From: Chloroflexota bacterium
GTDB lineage: Bacteria; Chloroflexota; Anaerolineae; UBA2200
Length of the DNA stretch: 64,000 bases
Direction of reading: 5' to 3'
Assembly: GCA_030607875.1 (NCBI GenBank)
Contig: JAUWJD010000006.1
Coordinates: 1-64,000, forward strand
In this document: piece by piece, positions 1 through 8,814 of the stretch
Position numbering within the stretch: the first letter of the stretch is position 1
Layout of the letters: each line of letters opens with the position of its first letter
Notes under the pieces: generated by a model
The model's database searches: none
What the model was told of the DNA's origin: nothing
The model's input: only the letters and a program-made list of their open reading frames with translations
Program-made: the position numbers and the translations under genes

Positions 1-116
1 AGCGGGGCCGTGTCCCGCTATCTGTAGAGCGGGGCCGTGTCCCGCTATCTGTAGAGCGGGGCCGTGTCCCGCTATCTGTAGAGCGGGGCCGTGTCCCGCT
101 ATCTGTAGAGCGGGGC
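1..116 (+). repeat. Tandem array of a 27-bp hairpin unit (4.3 identical copies)
   Basis: Copies lie at 1-27, 28-54, 55-81 and 82-108, with a partial copy at 109-116, and are identical to one another. Each unit can fold as stem CCCGCT, loop ATCTGTAG, stem AGCGGG. The 27-nt length keeps the reading frame, and on the minus strand the array codes for the C-terminal extension of holB. Perfect identity suggests recent expansion. The array may continue beyond the window. Confidence 0.97.
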
Positions 117-1099
117 AGCCTCAGAAGCAAAACCTCCAGGGCCAGACACGGATTGACATTGTGCTCAACCTGCTGAGCGCAACGCTGGGTAGCACGCAGG
201 CAAGCCAGAAGCTCGCCCAGTGTATAGTGCTGCGCTTCGTTGAGCAGTGTCTGCTTCCAGTCCACGTTGGTCAACGCATGTGCGTTGCCGCTCTTTGCCA
301 ACAGCAGGTCGCGCCACCAACCTTGCCAGAAATCAAAAACCTCCGGCAATGCTTGGGGATTCTGGCAAAGCTGCTGTGCCAGCCCCATGCGCTGCGTTCG
401 TCCCTGTCGCATTGCCTGCTCCAATGCGACAAAATACTTCTCACGATTTCGCAGCAAAGTGTCGTCCCTGCTGGCAGCAATCGCCCATCCCATGTGTCCT
501 TGCGACAACCTGGCCAGCAGGTTAGCCTGATTCAATTCAAGACCCCAATGAGCCTGAAGGGCCTCCTGTACCTGGCTGATAGGAAGTGCCCGCAAATTGA
601 GTATCTGACAACGGGAGACGATAGTCGGCAGAAGCATTTCGGCCTGACTGGCCGTCAAAATCAGCACCACCTTGGACGGGGGTTCCTCCAGCGTCTTTAG
701 CAGGCAATTGGCTGCCTCAAGCGTGGCCAGTTGGAAGTTACAGAGAATGTAGACACGCCAAGGCCCCTCAAACGGTGACAGCACCATCTCTCTCTGCAGT
801 GCACGTATCTGATCGATCTTGATGCTGGTGCCCGCTTCATCAATAACCCGTACGTCTGGGTGAAGGCCCTGCCCAATCTTGCGGCACGCGCTGCATCTTC
901 CACACGGTCTGGCGTCTGGATCGAGGCAGTTGAGTGCTCGCGCCAGGTAAAGCGCCAGGGTGGTCTTGCCCACGCGCGGAGGCCCAACAAACAGGTACGC
1001 TTGAGATAGACGATCTGCTGCCAAGCTATGCCTCAGCAACTCGACGGCCCACTCGTGACCGATTACCAGGGGGATGCCTTCAACGTCCGCTGTGCCCAT
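1..1099 (-). CDS. holB: DNA polymerase III delta' subunit, partial at the left edge, with repeat-derived tail
   Basis: This is the clamp-loader AAA+ delta' subunit, which with DnaX and delta loads the beta clamp on DNA. Reading from the ATG at 1099, Walker A (GPPRVGKT) is at about residues 39-46. A zinc module has Cys58, 66, 69 and 72, then come LKTLEEPP and the TIVSRCQ sensor-type motif. The normal C-terminus ends near residue 328, a usual length for HolB. From there the frame continues without a stop into four identical 27-bp repeats plus a partial one. They encode tandem copies of PRSTDSGTR, 38 codons up to the window edge, so the true stop is outside. The start agrees with a promoter at 1106-1134 that would give an almost leaderless mRNA. 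Identity is secure; whether the tail is translated is inferred from the open frame. Confidence 0.9.
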   Translation of the reverse strand, partial: MGTADVEGIPLVIGHEWAVELLRHSLAADRLSQAYLFVGPPRVGKTTLALYLARALNCLDPDARPCGRCSACRKIGQGLHPDVRVIDEAGTSIKIDQIRALQREMVLSPFEGPWRVYILCNFQLATLEAANCLLKTLEEPPSKVVLILTASQAEMLLPTIVSRCQILNLRALPISQVQEALQAHWGLELNQANLLARLSQGHMGWAIAASRDDTLLRNREKYFVALEQAMRQGRTQRMGLAQQLCQNPQALPEVFDFWQGWWRDLLLAKSGNAHALTNVDWKQTLLNEAQHYTLGELLACLRATQRCAQQVEHNVNPCLALEVLLLRLPRSTDSGTRPRSTDSGTRPRSTDSGTRPRSTDSGTRPR

Positions 1100-1105
1100 G
1101 TCCCT

Positions 1106-1134
1106 ATTGTAGCATGAGTTGGGAGCTCTGTCCA
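1106..1134 (-). promoter_or_regulatory. Sigma70-type promoter of holB
   Basis: On the minus strand TGGACA and TACAAT are separated by 17 bp. The expected transcription start falls at about 1099, the A of the holB start codon, so the transcript would be leaderless or nearly so. Confidence 0.5.
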
Positions 1135-1195
1135 GTCGGGTGAGGCCTCTATCGAAACTGGCACAGAAGCAAGATGAGTCAGAATCGCCCCCCTT

Positions 1196-1224
1196 TTGGA
1201 AACATCCCCAACTTGTGTTACACT
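1196..1224 (+). promoter_or_regulatory. Possible promoter of rarA
   Basis: TTGGAA and TACACT are separated by 17 bp, with an expected start near 1231 and a leader of about 27 nt before the rarA ATG. Confidence 0.4.
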
Positions 1225-1257
1225 CCCGATGCATGGTCAGGACTCTGAGGCAACTCG

Positions 1258-2607
1258 ATGAGCACAAGTGACCTTTTCGAATACAGCCGCAAGGCTCAGA
1301 TAACAAGAGAACAACCACTGGCTGCGCGCATGCGCCCGCGAACCCTGCGTGAGTTTGTGGGCCAGGAACACATTGTGGGGCCAGGGACGTTGCTGCGTCG
1401 CGCCATCGAGGCTGACCGCATCTCTTCCATGATCCTGTGGGGGCCTCCTGGCACGGGCAAAACCACCCTGGCTATGATCATTGCCCATCGCACCGAGGCC
1501 CATTTCGAGGGCATCAGTGCCGTGATGGCAGGCGTGAAAGACATCCGCCGACTGGTGCAGGAAGCAACAGAGCGGCGGAGCATGTACGGAAAGCGCACCA
1601 TCGTCCTTGTGGACGAGATCCACCGCTTCAATAAAGCACAACAGGACGCTTTGCTGCCCTACGTGGAAGATGGCACGATCATTCTCATCGGTGCCACTAC
1701 AGAGAACCCCTACTTCGAGGTGATTGGCGCTCTGGTATCACGGTCACGCATCTTCCAGCTCAAACCCCTGGCGGATGAGGAGATCGAGATCATTCTGCAC
1801 CACACTCTCTCCGATACGGAGAGGGGGTTGGGCAAGATTCCAGTTCAAGTGGACCAGGACGCCCTTGCTCACCTGGTGCGCGTGGCTGGTGGGGATGCGC
1901 GAAATGCCTTGAACGCCCTGGAGCTGGCTGTGACTACAACCCCTGCCGACAAGGCAGGCCATGTACATGTCAATCTAGCGGTCTCCCAGGAATCCATCCA
2001 GCGTCGCGCCCTGTTGTACGATAAGGACGGGGATGCTCACTACGATACCATTTCGGCGTTTATCAAGAGTTTGCGTGGCAGTGACCCCGACGCCGCACTG
2101 TACTGGATGGCACGCATGATCTACAGCGGCGAAGATCCTCGTTTCATCGTGCGCCGCATGATCATCCTGGCCTCAGAAGATATTGGATTGGCAGATCCGC
2201 AGGCCCTCATCGTAGCAACGGCTGCCGCCCAGGCTCTGGAGTGGGTGGGCTTGCCAGAAGCACAGTATGCTTTGGCAGAAGCCGCGATCTACCTCGCTAC
2301 AGCGCCCAAGAGCAACTCGTGTGGAGCCTATTTCCAGGCTCTGAAAAAAGTCGAACAGGAGGGCATTGTCGAAGTGCCCAACCACTTGAAAGACAGCAGC
2401 CGTGATGCCAAAGCATTGGGGCACGGCGAGGGCTATAAGTATCCACACAGTTTCCCCAAGCACTGGGTTTCACAGCAATACCTTCCCGATCGCCTGCAAG
2501 GAAAACGATGGTACAAACCCAGTGAACTCGGGTACGAGAGGACCATCAAAGAACGACTGGCAAGATGGCGAGGGATACAGCAGGAGGGAGACGACGAATC
2601 ACCGTAG
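1258..2607 (+). CDS. rarA: Replication-associated recombination protein A (MgsA/RarA family AAA+ ATPase)
   Basis: RarA acts at stalled replication forks in the cytoplasm together with SSB and RecA. The 449-residue product has the family layout. Walker A GPPGTGKT is at 62-69 and Walker B VLVDEIHRF at 116-123. Next come the sensor region ATTENP and the arginine-finger segment LVSRSRIF, and then the C-terminal tetramerisation region containing SNS and the LPDRLQG stretch typical of the family. Length and motif order match RarA rather than RuvB or DnaX. A gagg ribosome-binding site precedes the ATG. The gene is divergent from holB, so a short shared region around 1100-1257 serves both. Confidence 0.95.
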   Translation: MSTSDLFEYSRKAQITREQPLAARMRPRTLREFVGQEHIVGPGTLLRRAIEADRISSMILWGPPGTGKTTLAMIIAHRTEAHFEGISAVMAGVKDIRRLVQEATERRSMYGKRTIVLVDEIHRFNKAQQDALLPYVEDGTIILIGATTENPYFEVIGALVSRSRIFQLKPLADEEIEIILHHTLSDTERGLGKIPVQVDQDALAHLVRVAGGDARNALNALELAVTTTPADKAGHVHVNLAVSQESIQRRALLYDKDGDAHYDTISAFIKSLRGSDPDAALYWMARMIYSGEDPRFIVRRMIILASEDIGLADPQALIVATAAAQALEWVGLPEAQYALAEAAIYLATAPKSNSCGAYFQALKKVEQEGIVEVPNHLKDSSRDAKALGHGEGYKYPHSFPKHWVSQQYLPDRLQGKRWYKPSELGYERTIKERLARWRGIQQEGDDESP

Positions 2608-2700
2608 GTCCCCTCCCGTCATAGCGGCCCCTGCCCATGGGGACAATGTACAGCGATGCCCTCAGCAATGGGCCAAGTCCACATTTGAAGGCAACGGAGC

Positions 2701-4140
2701 ATGAGAAAGATCGCAGCGGCATGGGCATGCACCAGCCTAATCGTCTGTGTCCTTCTCCTGACAGTTAACATCGCTGCGTCTCCGGATGACCAAACGCCTT
2801 TTCCTCCCCTTGAAACAACTCAATGCATGATCCATCGCCGCTGGTTGTTCGACCAGCATAGCGGACAATGGAAGCCGATAAGTGCGGGCATTCCTGCGCC
2901 GAAGCGCAGCGCTGCCCTGGGTGGGCTGGAGGAGTCGTACGACTTTCCCATCTGTGACCTCGCGAGCTGGCAGTTCAACCCGGTCATCGCGCTGGATAGC
3001 GAATGTGACGAGTTCCTCGTGGTTTGGGAAGACATGCGGAGCGGCAGCAACCTGGATGTCTATGGGCAGCGTTTGGCTGGCGACGGCAGCTTGCTGGGAG
3101 ACGAAGTCGCTCTCGCAACTGGCGAGCATGATCAAGCTGCCCCAGCCCTGTTCTACAACCCGGTGGAGGGTGGATACCTACTGATCTGGCATCACCGCCA
3201 ACAAGGCAAGTACGCCATCTACGGGCAACGTCTGTCTGCGCTGGGCACACCGTTGGATGCGCCATTCCGTGTCCCGTCACCCGATGACAGGCAGCAATGG
3301 ATCCCTGGCTGCGCTTACAATGACGTAGCCAACGAGTACCTTGTGGTGTGGGAAGACATGACCACGAGCGACATCTTTGCACAACGGATTGCCAGCGACG
3401 GAACCCCTTTGGGCGATCCAATCACCATCGCCACCTGGCTCGAGTCGCAATGGACTCTGCCATTCGTGACGTTCAGCAGCGTACAGCATGAATACCTGGT
3501 AATCTGGGATGCACTTGCTTCGGCGGACATCTATGGGCAGATCCTGGCAGCAGACGGCACGCCGCGTGGCGAAAACGTAGCGGTCTCGATCGCAGCGGGG
3601 AGGCAGCTCGCCTCCGACGTGGCCTACAGCAACAGCAGTGACGAGTATCTGGTGCTTTGGACTGATGAGCGTGCTCTTGCCAAACGAGGCAGCGATGTAT
3701 ACGCCCAGCGCATCGCGGCGAACGGTCTGCTGATCGGTGAAGAGGGGGTTGTCTCAGCCGCACCCGACTGGCAACGGGATTGTGTAGCTGTCTACGACGC
3801 CATACATGGTGAGTACTTGCTGCTTTGGTGGGATGGTCGCAACCCAGACACAGCCAGTGACATTTACGGCCGGAGACTCTCGGCGCACGGGACGCCGCTC
3901 GGTCCGGACCTGGCCATCGCTGCCACAGCCAGCAACCAGATCCTGCCCAGACTGGCCCGCAGAGAGGCGGACGACCAATACGCTATCGTTTGGCAAGACT
4001 GGCACTACATGGATGGGGTAGAAGATGATCCTGATATCCGTGGGCTGCTTTACTCCCCACAGCGTTTTATCCTGTGGTTCCCACAGGTTGTTGCTCAGAG
4101 CCCGCGCTCCGCATTCTCCAACAACTCGCCAGCGCGATAA
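2701..4140 (+). CDS. Secreted repeat protein, probable beta-propeller, function unknown
   Basis: The 479-residue product begins with a signal peptide (about residues 1-27, hydrophobic core LIVCVLLLTV). The rest is built from roughly seven repeats of 45-60 residues. Each has an aromatic motif of the kind EYLVVWED followed by DVYGQRL or DIFAQRI and a short loop GDGTPLGD. This pattern is seen in extracellular beta-propellers of Chloroflexota. No catalytic motif is visible, so I do not assign a reaction. The 3' end overlaps the convergent lipA gene by about 46 bp. It probably acts outside the cell as a binding or structural protein. Confidence 0.75.
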   Translation: MRKIAAAWACTSLIVCVLLLTVNIAASPDDQTPFPPLETTQCMIHRRWLFDQHSGQWKPISAGIPAPKRSAALGGLEESYDFPICDLASWQFNPVIALDSECDEFLVVWEDMRSGSNLDVYGQRLAGDGSLLGDEVALATGEHDQAAPALFYNPVEGGYLLIWHHRQQGKYAIYGQRLSALGTPLDAPFRVPSPDDRQQWIPGCAYNDVANEYLVVWEDMTTSDIFAQRIASDGTPLGDPITIATWLESQWTLPFVTFSSVQHEYLVIWDALASADIYGQILAADGTPRGENVAVSIAAGRQLASDVAYSNSSDEYLVLWTDERALAKRGSDVYAQRIAANGLLIGEEGVVSAAPDWQRDCVAVYDAIHGEYLLLWWDGRNPDTASDIYGRRLSAHGTPLGPDLAIAATASNQILPRLARREADDQYAIVWQDWHYMDGVEDDPDIRGLLYSPQRFILWFPQVVAQSPRSAFSNNSPAR

Positions 4141-4997
4141 GAACTGCGCACAAAGGGCCCGCAGTGCACCCCACGAAACCCCAGATTGCGGGCCACCTGG
4201 GCGTAGTGGTCAAAGGTTGCTGGCGCAACGTACTCGATCACCGGGCAATGCTGAGCTGAGGGCCGCAGGTACTGGCCGATAGTTAAAAAGTCACAACCGA
4301 CAGCGCGCAGGTCGTGCATCACTTTGATAACTTCTTGTTCCTGTTCTCCCACCCCAACCATCAGCCCCGACTTGGTATATCCAGAAGGCCACAACTCCTT
4401 GGCTCGTCGAAGGACGTGCAGTGAACGTTCATAGCTCGCCTGTGATCGGATCTTGGGGTAGAGACGAGGAACCACTTCCACATTGTGGCCCAATACCTCA
4501 GGTTGGGTCCGAACAACGGTCTGCAGCGCAGCTTCATCGCCCTGAAAGTCGGGAACCAATACCTCTACGGTGGCCAAAGTGCCACCGTGGACAGCCCTTA
4601 TGCATGTCGCAAAGTGCGCGGCTCCCCCGTCCGGCAAATCATCCCGGGTCACGGACGTAATGACCACGTGGCGCAGATCAAGCTGTAGCACAGCGTCAAC
4701 CAGGTGCTGAGGCTCATCGGCGTCTACTGGCTGCGGCTGACCATGCTCAACTGCACAGAAACGGCAATTTCGCGTACAGGTACGGCCCAGGATGAGGAAG
4801 GTTGCCATCCGTTGCCGGAAGCACTCGCCGATGTTCGGGCACGCGGCTTCCTCACAAATGGTGGCCAGTGCAAGGCCGTCCAACATCGCTTTCATCCGCT
4901 GCCAGACTTTAGCGGTGAGCGCCCTCCGTGTCAACCAGGGTGGCTTCTTAGCCTGGGTGGGTAGCTTCTCCCGTGAGATCCGTGACTCCTCACGCAT
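4095..4997 (-). CDS. lipA: Lipoyl synthase (radical SAM)
   Basis: LipA inserts two sulfur atoms into protein-bound octanoyl groups to make lipoyl cofactor for 2-oxoacid dehydrogenases and the glycine cleavage system. Counting from the ATG at 4997, the auxiliary cluster ligands are Cys48, Cys53 and Cys59. The radical SAM cluster ligands are Cys74, Cys78 and Cys81 (CTRNCRFC). The conserved C-terminal RSSY, whose serine ligates the auxiliary cluster, is present. The frame is open upstream to 5096, but GGAG sits 6 nt before the ATG at 4997 and a TATAAT lies just upstream. I therefore prefer this start (300 residues, the usual size). No lipB is seen nearby. The 3' end overlaps the convergent secreted-protein gene. 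Confidence 0.95.
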   Translation of the reverse strand: MREESRISREKLPTQAKKPPWLTRRALTAKVWQRMKAMLDGLALATICEEAACPNIGECFRQRMATFLILGRTCTRNCRFCAVEHGQPQPVDADEPQHLVDAVLQLDLRHVVITSVTRDDLPDGGAAHFATCIRAVHGGTLATVEVLVPDFQGDEAALQTVVRTQPEVLGHNVEVVPRLYPKIRSQASYERSLHVLRRAKELWPSGYTKSGLMVGVGEQEQEVIKVMHDLRAVGCDFLTIGQYLRPSAQHCPVIEYVAPATFDHYAQVARNLGFRGVHCGPFVRSSYRAGELLENAERGL

Positions 4998-5013
4998 GAT
5001 CATCTCCGTGGCT

Positions 5014-5043
5014 ATTATAGCCTGGCACATGACCGGATGGCAA
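5014..5043 (-). promoter_or_regulatory. Promoter of lipA
   Basis: On the minus strand TTGCCA and TATAAT are separated by 18 bp. The start would be near 5007, at the GGAG that serves as ribosome-binding site, giving a leader of only about 10 nt. Confidence 0.55.
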
Positions 5044-5114
5044 GCCACGACAGCCATCCGCTTGTGCATTCTGCAAATCCCAATCCTCCTGACCAAGGAA
5101 TGGAGGTCTTTCGT

Positions 5115-5143
5115 TTTACAGATTACTCAAGCCGTGGTATACT
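5115..5143 (+). promoter_or_regulatory. Promoter upstream of the HEAT-repeat gene
   Basis: TTTACA, 17 bp, TATACT: five of six consensus bases in each box. The transcript would carry a leader of about 310 nt that contains the dispersed repeat at 5204-5396 before the gene at 5460. Confidence 0.5.
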
Positions 5144-5203
5144 TTGGTTGAGAACAATCACAGAACGGGACAGCATGGCGCACGCAGTCTCCATGCAGTG
5201 ATT

Positions 5204-5396
5204 ACTGCTTCGTGCACGGATTGCTGAACGTATCTCACCGCATTAGGGTCTGAGAAGGACCATTTGAGTTCAGCAATCCCGTCGAGCCATCCCGTCGGTG
5301 CGGGACCCTTCGGCTGTCGCCCGTCGCCCGCAGGTGCCCACGGGGCATGCAGAGCACATGCAGAGCACGAATGGTTGACGCGGTACTCTGTATTTG
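5204..5396 (-). repeat. Dispersed repeat, second family, inverted relative to 32284-32529
   Basis: The reverse complement of this stretch matches 32284-32529 in long blocks. One block encodes FVLxMCSACPVGTCG when translated. Another contains a TCCCG/CGGGA hairpin followed by GATGGCTCGACGGGATTGCT. The motif ACTGCTTCGTGCA is shared as well. The outer edge (GCAGTACTCTGTA-like) recurs near 24852. No gene is convincing here. It lies in the leader of the HEAT-repeat gene. Confidence 0.7.
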
Positions 5397-5459
5397 CAGC
5401 CCAGGATTTGTCCATATACAATAGCTGAAACTAAGTCAGTAGGAATATGCTGCCCATTC

Positions 5460-6287
5460 ATGCTTAGAAAACTACGAGATCTCCTTACTGCACTGCGCCC
5501 AAGCAAGGGGCCTGGCCTCGAACACTGGATGACACAATCATCTCATACCGATGCCCGCAGGCGCTGGGAAGCGGTCGAAGCTCTGGGCCAGTACAGCAAC
5601 GAAACAAAAGTCGCACAAGCCCTGGTGGAGGCTTTGGGCGATGCGCATCCATTTGTGCGCTGGCAAGCAGTCGAGAGCCTGTCACGATCCAAGAATGAAC
5701 AGACTTTCTTCCTCTTGGAGGCTGCATCTGCGAGCAAGAGCAGCCGCCGACGTAGCTCTGTCGCCGATGCTCTGGGCAAACTTGGAGACAAACGGGCCAC
5801 CAGTGCCCTTTGCAGGGCCCTTGCCAGCCGTAACGCGGAGGTGCGTTGCAGTGCGGCCGAAGCGTTGGCACGCCTGGGCGATCCAGCAGCCCTGCCTGCA
5901 CTCAGCAAGGGGCTCGGTGACGAGGACGTGCACGTTCGACGAGCTGTGATGAATGCCCTGGGAACCATCGGAAACCCAGAGGCAATACCGGCGTTGCTGA
6001 CCATGCTGCAGGACGACAGCGCGTTGGTACGTGCCAGCGCTGCCGGGGCCTTGGGCAGAATCGGGGACCCCGGTGTAACCGATTCCTTGCGTCAGGCATT
6101 GCAAGATTCCGATCCTGGGGTAAGGTGGCAGGCCATACGCGCTTTGAACGCAGCCGGCAGCGCCCAAGATGTGCCCGCCCTGGAGCCACTATTGAACGAC
6201 AACACGGAAGTATTCGGCACGTCAATCGCTGACGCTACACATCATGCGATGGAGGCTATCCAGCACCGGCGACCGAGCGGGGACTGA
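5460..6287 (+). CDS. HEAT-repeat (PBS lyase-type) protein
   Basis: The product, about 275 residues, is made almost entirely of HEAT-like helical repeats of about 31 residues. Their signature is ALxDxxxxVRxxAAEALGxLGDPxAxPAL, seen about seven times from residue 30 on. Such scaffolds bind other proteins; no catalytic residues are visible. The frame is open from 5394, but MLRKLRDLL at 5460 begins a plausible N-terminus, whereas the preceding codons overlap a dispersed repeat. A weak aggaat ribosome-binding site lies upstream. It is followed closely by the zinc-ribbon gene, perhaps in one transcript. The exact role is unknown. Confidence 0.8.
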   Translation: MLRKLRDLLTALRPSKGPGLEHWMTQSSHTDARRRWEAVEALGQYSNETKVAQALVEALGDAHPFVRWQAVESLSRSKNEQTFFLLEAASASKSSRRRSSVADALGKLGDKRATSALCRALASRNAEVRCSAAEALARLGDPAALPALSKGLGDEDVHVRRAVMNALGTIGNPEAIPALLTMLQDDSALVRASAAGALGRIGDPGVTDSLRQALQDSDPGVRWQAIRALNAAGSAQDVPALEPLLNDNTEVFGTSIADATHHAMEAIQHRRPSGD

Positions 6288-6346
6288 GCGTACGGTCTGA
6301 AGTGATCATGAGCAGCGATTGTGCATGCTGCATAGGAGTTGTCACC

Positions 6347-6826
6347 ATGTTTGGCTGTCCTTACTGTGACACCCTTAACCGGAAAGGGAGCAACTACTGC
6401 AGCAATTGCGGCCAGCGATTGGACACGGTTGCCAGCATCCATTGTCCCGTATGCAATGCGCCAAATCCATCCAACAGCTCGTTGTGCGCGTTCTGTGGGA
6501 CCTCGCTCAGCCCCCCCGTCCTCGCTGAAGGGGATGTAGCGGGCACACGCCAGCCTGAGGAGAGCAAACCCGTGGACTCTGGGCCTGCTATTGAATCCCG
6601 CCCCAAGGTGCCTCCGTGGCTTTACGAGCAACCTGCTGACCAGTTCCAGGAATCCGCCCGATCTGTGGAGCCATCAGCCGACAAAGAGCGGAGCAAGTAC
6701 CTCCAAGGAATTCGCGGCGTGCTGCCGTCCGCAGATGGATGGCTGGCCTCGTCCGTATCGCGCTATCTGACATACAGAGCGCAGCTCCAAGAGACACCGA
6801 AACCGCCAGGACCACAGACGAGGTAA
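6347..6826 (+). CDS. Double zinc-ribbon protein
   Basis: The 159-residue product starts with two zinc ribbons. The first is CPYC...CSNC at about residues 4-24 and the second CPVC...CAFC at about 34-52, followed by a low-complexity region rich in Pro, Ser and Glu. Such double zinc ribbons are common in small bacterial adaptor proteins of unknown function. The start at 6347 is chosen because taggag lies about 10 nt upstream; an in-frame ATG at 6302 lacks one. It follows the HEAT-repeat gene by 59 bp. The gap 6827-7000 to gatC shows nothing clear. Confidence 0.75.
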   Translation: MFGCPYCDTLNRKGSNYCSNCGQRLDTVASIHCPVCNAPNPSNSSLCAFCGTSLSPPVLAEGDVAGTRQPEESKPVDSGPAIESRPKVPPWLYEQPADQFQESARSVEPSADKERSKYLQGIRGVLPSADGWLASSVSRYLTYRAQLQETPKPPGPQTR

Positions 6827-7000
6827 CAGAGCCCAAGCCGTGGTCAGGATGCCAGCTATTGCCTATGACCATCATCTGGGGCTCACAGGGCTTGGTCTGA
6901 TGTCTACGTCCTGTCTGAAGCGCACTCACACCATAATCTCCCACACGCTGCTTCCGCCAGAAGGGAGAGGACACCAACGACCACAGCAGATGAGGTATCC

Positions 7001-7285
7001 ATGATACTCACGCGAGAACAAGTTGAACATGTCGCTGAGCTGGCCAAACTAGGCTTGACAGAGGAGCAGATTGAGACATACCGCAGGCAGCTTTCAGCCA
7101 TCCTGGAGTACGCAGCTATCCTGGAACGCCTGGATACAGATGCCATCCCACCGACGGCTACCGTCTTGCCGTTGTGCAACGTAATGCGGGAGGACGAACC
7201 AGAACCCTCTCTTCAGCAGGCCGAGGCGTTGGCCAATGCCCCGTCTGCCAGAGAAAACCATTTTCAGGTCAAAGCCATCTTGTAG
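7001..7285 (+). CDS. gatC: Aspartyl/glutamyl-tRNA amidotransferase subunit C
   Basis: The 94-residue GatC is the small subunit that wraps around GatA and stabilises the GatCAB complex, which makes Gln-tRNA(Gln) or Asn-tRNA(Asn) by transamidation. The N-terminal VEHVAELAKLGLTEEQ and the C-terminal segment with P..LR(C)NVMREDEP and ending FQVKAIL match the family in sequence and length. It is followed after 59 bp by gatA and is first in a run of same-strand genes that ends with gatB. Confidence 0.95.
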   Translation: MILTREQVEHVAELAKLGLTEEQIETYRRQLSAILEYAAILERLDTDAIPPTATVLPLCNVMREDEPEPSLQQAEALANAPSARENHFQVKAIL

Positions 7286-7344
7286 TGATCGAGGGACAGC
7301 AAGGGACCATTTACCATGACTCGTCCCTCAAAGAATGATGAAAT

Positions 7345-8811
7345 GTGAAACTGCATGAACTGACCATCCACGAAGCACTCGATCTGCTACAGCGACGCGA
7401 AATCTCGGCCACAGAATTGACGCAAGCAGTCCTGGAGCGCATCGTCGCTGTGGACAATGACACCAAAGCCTATTTGACCTTAACACCAGAGGCAGCCTGC
7501 GAAGAGGCACGCACGGCAGATGAACTACGTGCAGCGGGTACCGATGGAGCGCTGTTGGGCATTCCCCTGGCCCTCAAGGATAATATCTGCCAGATTGGAC
7601 TGCCCACTACCTGCGGATCACGCATTCTGGAGTCTTTTGTTCCTCCCTACGATGCCACAGTCGTCACGCGGCTTCGCGACGCTGGCGTAGTGTTCCTGGG
7701 AAAAACTAATTTGGACGAGTTTGCGATGGGGTCTTCCACTGAGAACTCGGCCTTTTTCACGACTCGTAATCCCTGGGACCTCACACGAGTGCCCGGCGGC
7801 TCCAGCGGAGGCAGCGCAGCTGCGCTCAGTGCCAACGAGACCCTGGGGGCGCTTGGATCAGACACAGGCGGCAGCGTGCGGCAGCCTGCGTCGCTGTGTG
7901 GGGTTGTTGGTCTGAAACCTACTTATGGGCGCGTATCCCGCTATGGACTGGTAGCATTTGCCTCCTCACTAGATCAGATCGGGCCAATGGGCAAAGATGT
8001 TACGGATTGCGCCTTGTTACTGAGCGTCATCGCCGGCCATGATCCACGAGATTCTACTTCCTTGGACACGCCCGTACCCGACTATACCCAGGCTCTGCGT
8101 CCTGAGCTTGAAGGGCTGCGTGTAGGCGTGCCACGGGAGTACTTTGGTGCCGGCACACAGCCAGGAGTTGAAATGGCGCTGCGCAAGGCGATCCAGGTCT
8201 TGGCGGACCTCGGCGCGAAAATCGGCGAGACCTCTTTGCCTCACACTGAGTATGCCTTGCCGGTGTACTATCTGCTCGCGCCTGCTGAGGCCTCGGCCAA
8301 TCTGGCACGCTACGATGGTGTCAAGTATGGGTACTCGGCACCAGATGCCCCAGACGTCTGGGAGGCCTACCGCAGGACAAGACAGCATGGCTTTGGCGCG
8401 GAAGTAAAGCGCCGTATCATGCTGGGCACATACGCCCTTTCAGCGGGCTACTACGATGCATACTACTTGAAAGCCCAAAAGGTGCGCACTTTGATCAAGC
8501 AGGACTTTTACCGGGCTTTTCAGGAGTTTGACGTTGTGGTCGGGCCGACTGCACCCACTGTCGCCTTCAAGATCGGGGAAAAGGCTCAGGATCCATTGCA
8601 GATGTATCTGTCCGACGTTTTCACAATACCCCAGAATCTTGCTGGCATCTGCGCGCTCTCCCTTCCCTGCGGGTTCGCCGATGGCTTGCCCGTGGGGTTG
8701 CAGATCAGCGGGCCCGTTCTGGGCGAAGAACTTGTCCTGCGCGTAGCCTATGCCTACGAGCAGGCTACAGAATGGCACTCTCAAAAACCAATCATCAAGA
8801 AGGAGCGTTGA
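7345..8811 (+). CDS. gatA: Aspartyl/glutamyl-tRNA amidotransferase subunit A
   Basis: GatA is the glutaminase subunit of GatCAB: it releases ammonia from glutamine or asparagine and channels it to GatB. The 488-residue product has the amidase signature with the expected triad, Lys78 (LKDN), Ser154 (PGGSSGGS) and Ser177 ([11 protein letters not shown]). Translation starts at GTG 7345, which gives the canonical [11 protein letters not shown] start. The gene ends 3 bp before the nucleotidyltransferase gene, so the two are probably cotranscribed. Confidence 0.96.
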   Translation: MKLHELTIHEALDLLQRREISATELTQAVLERIVAVDNDTKAYLTLTPEAACEEARTADELRAAGTDGALLGIPLALKDNICQIGLPTTCGSRILESFVPPYDATVVTRLRDAGVVFLGKTNLDEFAMGSSTENSAFFTTRNPWDLTRVPGGSSGGSAAALSANETLGALGSDTGGSVRQPASLCGVVGLKPTYGRVSRYGLVAFASSLDQIGPMGKDVTDCALLLSVIAGHDPRDSTSLDTPVPDYTQALRPELEGLRVGVPREYFGAGTQPGVEMALRKAIQVLADLGAKIGETSLPHTEYALPVYYLLAPAEASANLARYDGVKYGYSAPDAPDVWEAYRRTRQHGFGAEVKRRIMLGTYALSAGYYDAYYLKAQKVRTLIKQDFYRAFQEFDVVVGPTAPTVAFKIGEKAQDPLQMYLSDVFTIPQNLAGICALSLPCGFADGLPVGLQISGPVLGEELVLRVAYAYEQATEWHSQKPIIKKER

Positions 8812-8814
8812 CCC

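Noticed and set aside
1-116. Repeat array considered as a CRISPR array
   Set aside because: The 27-bp copies are directly adjacent with no spacers, and they lie in a protein frame.
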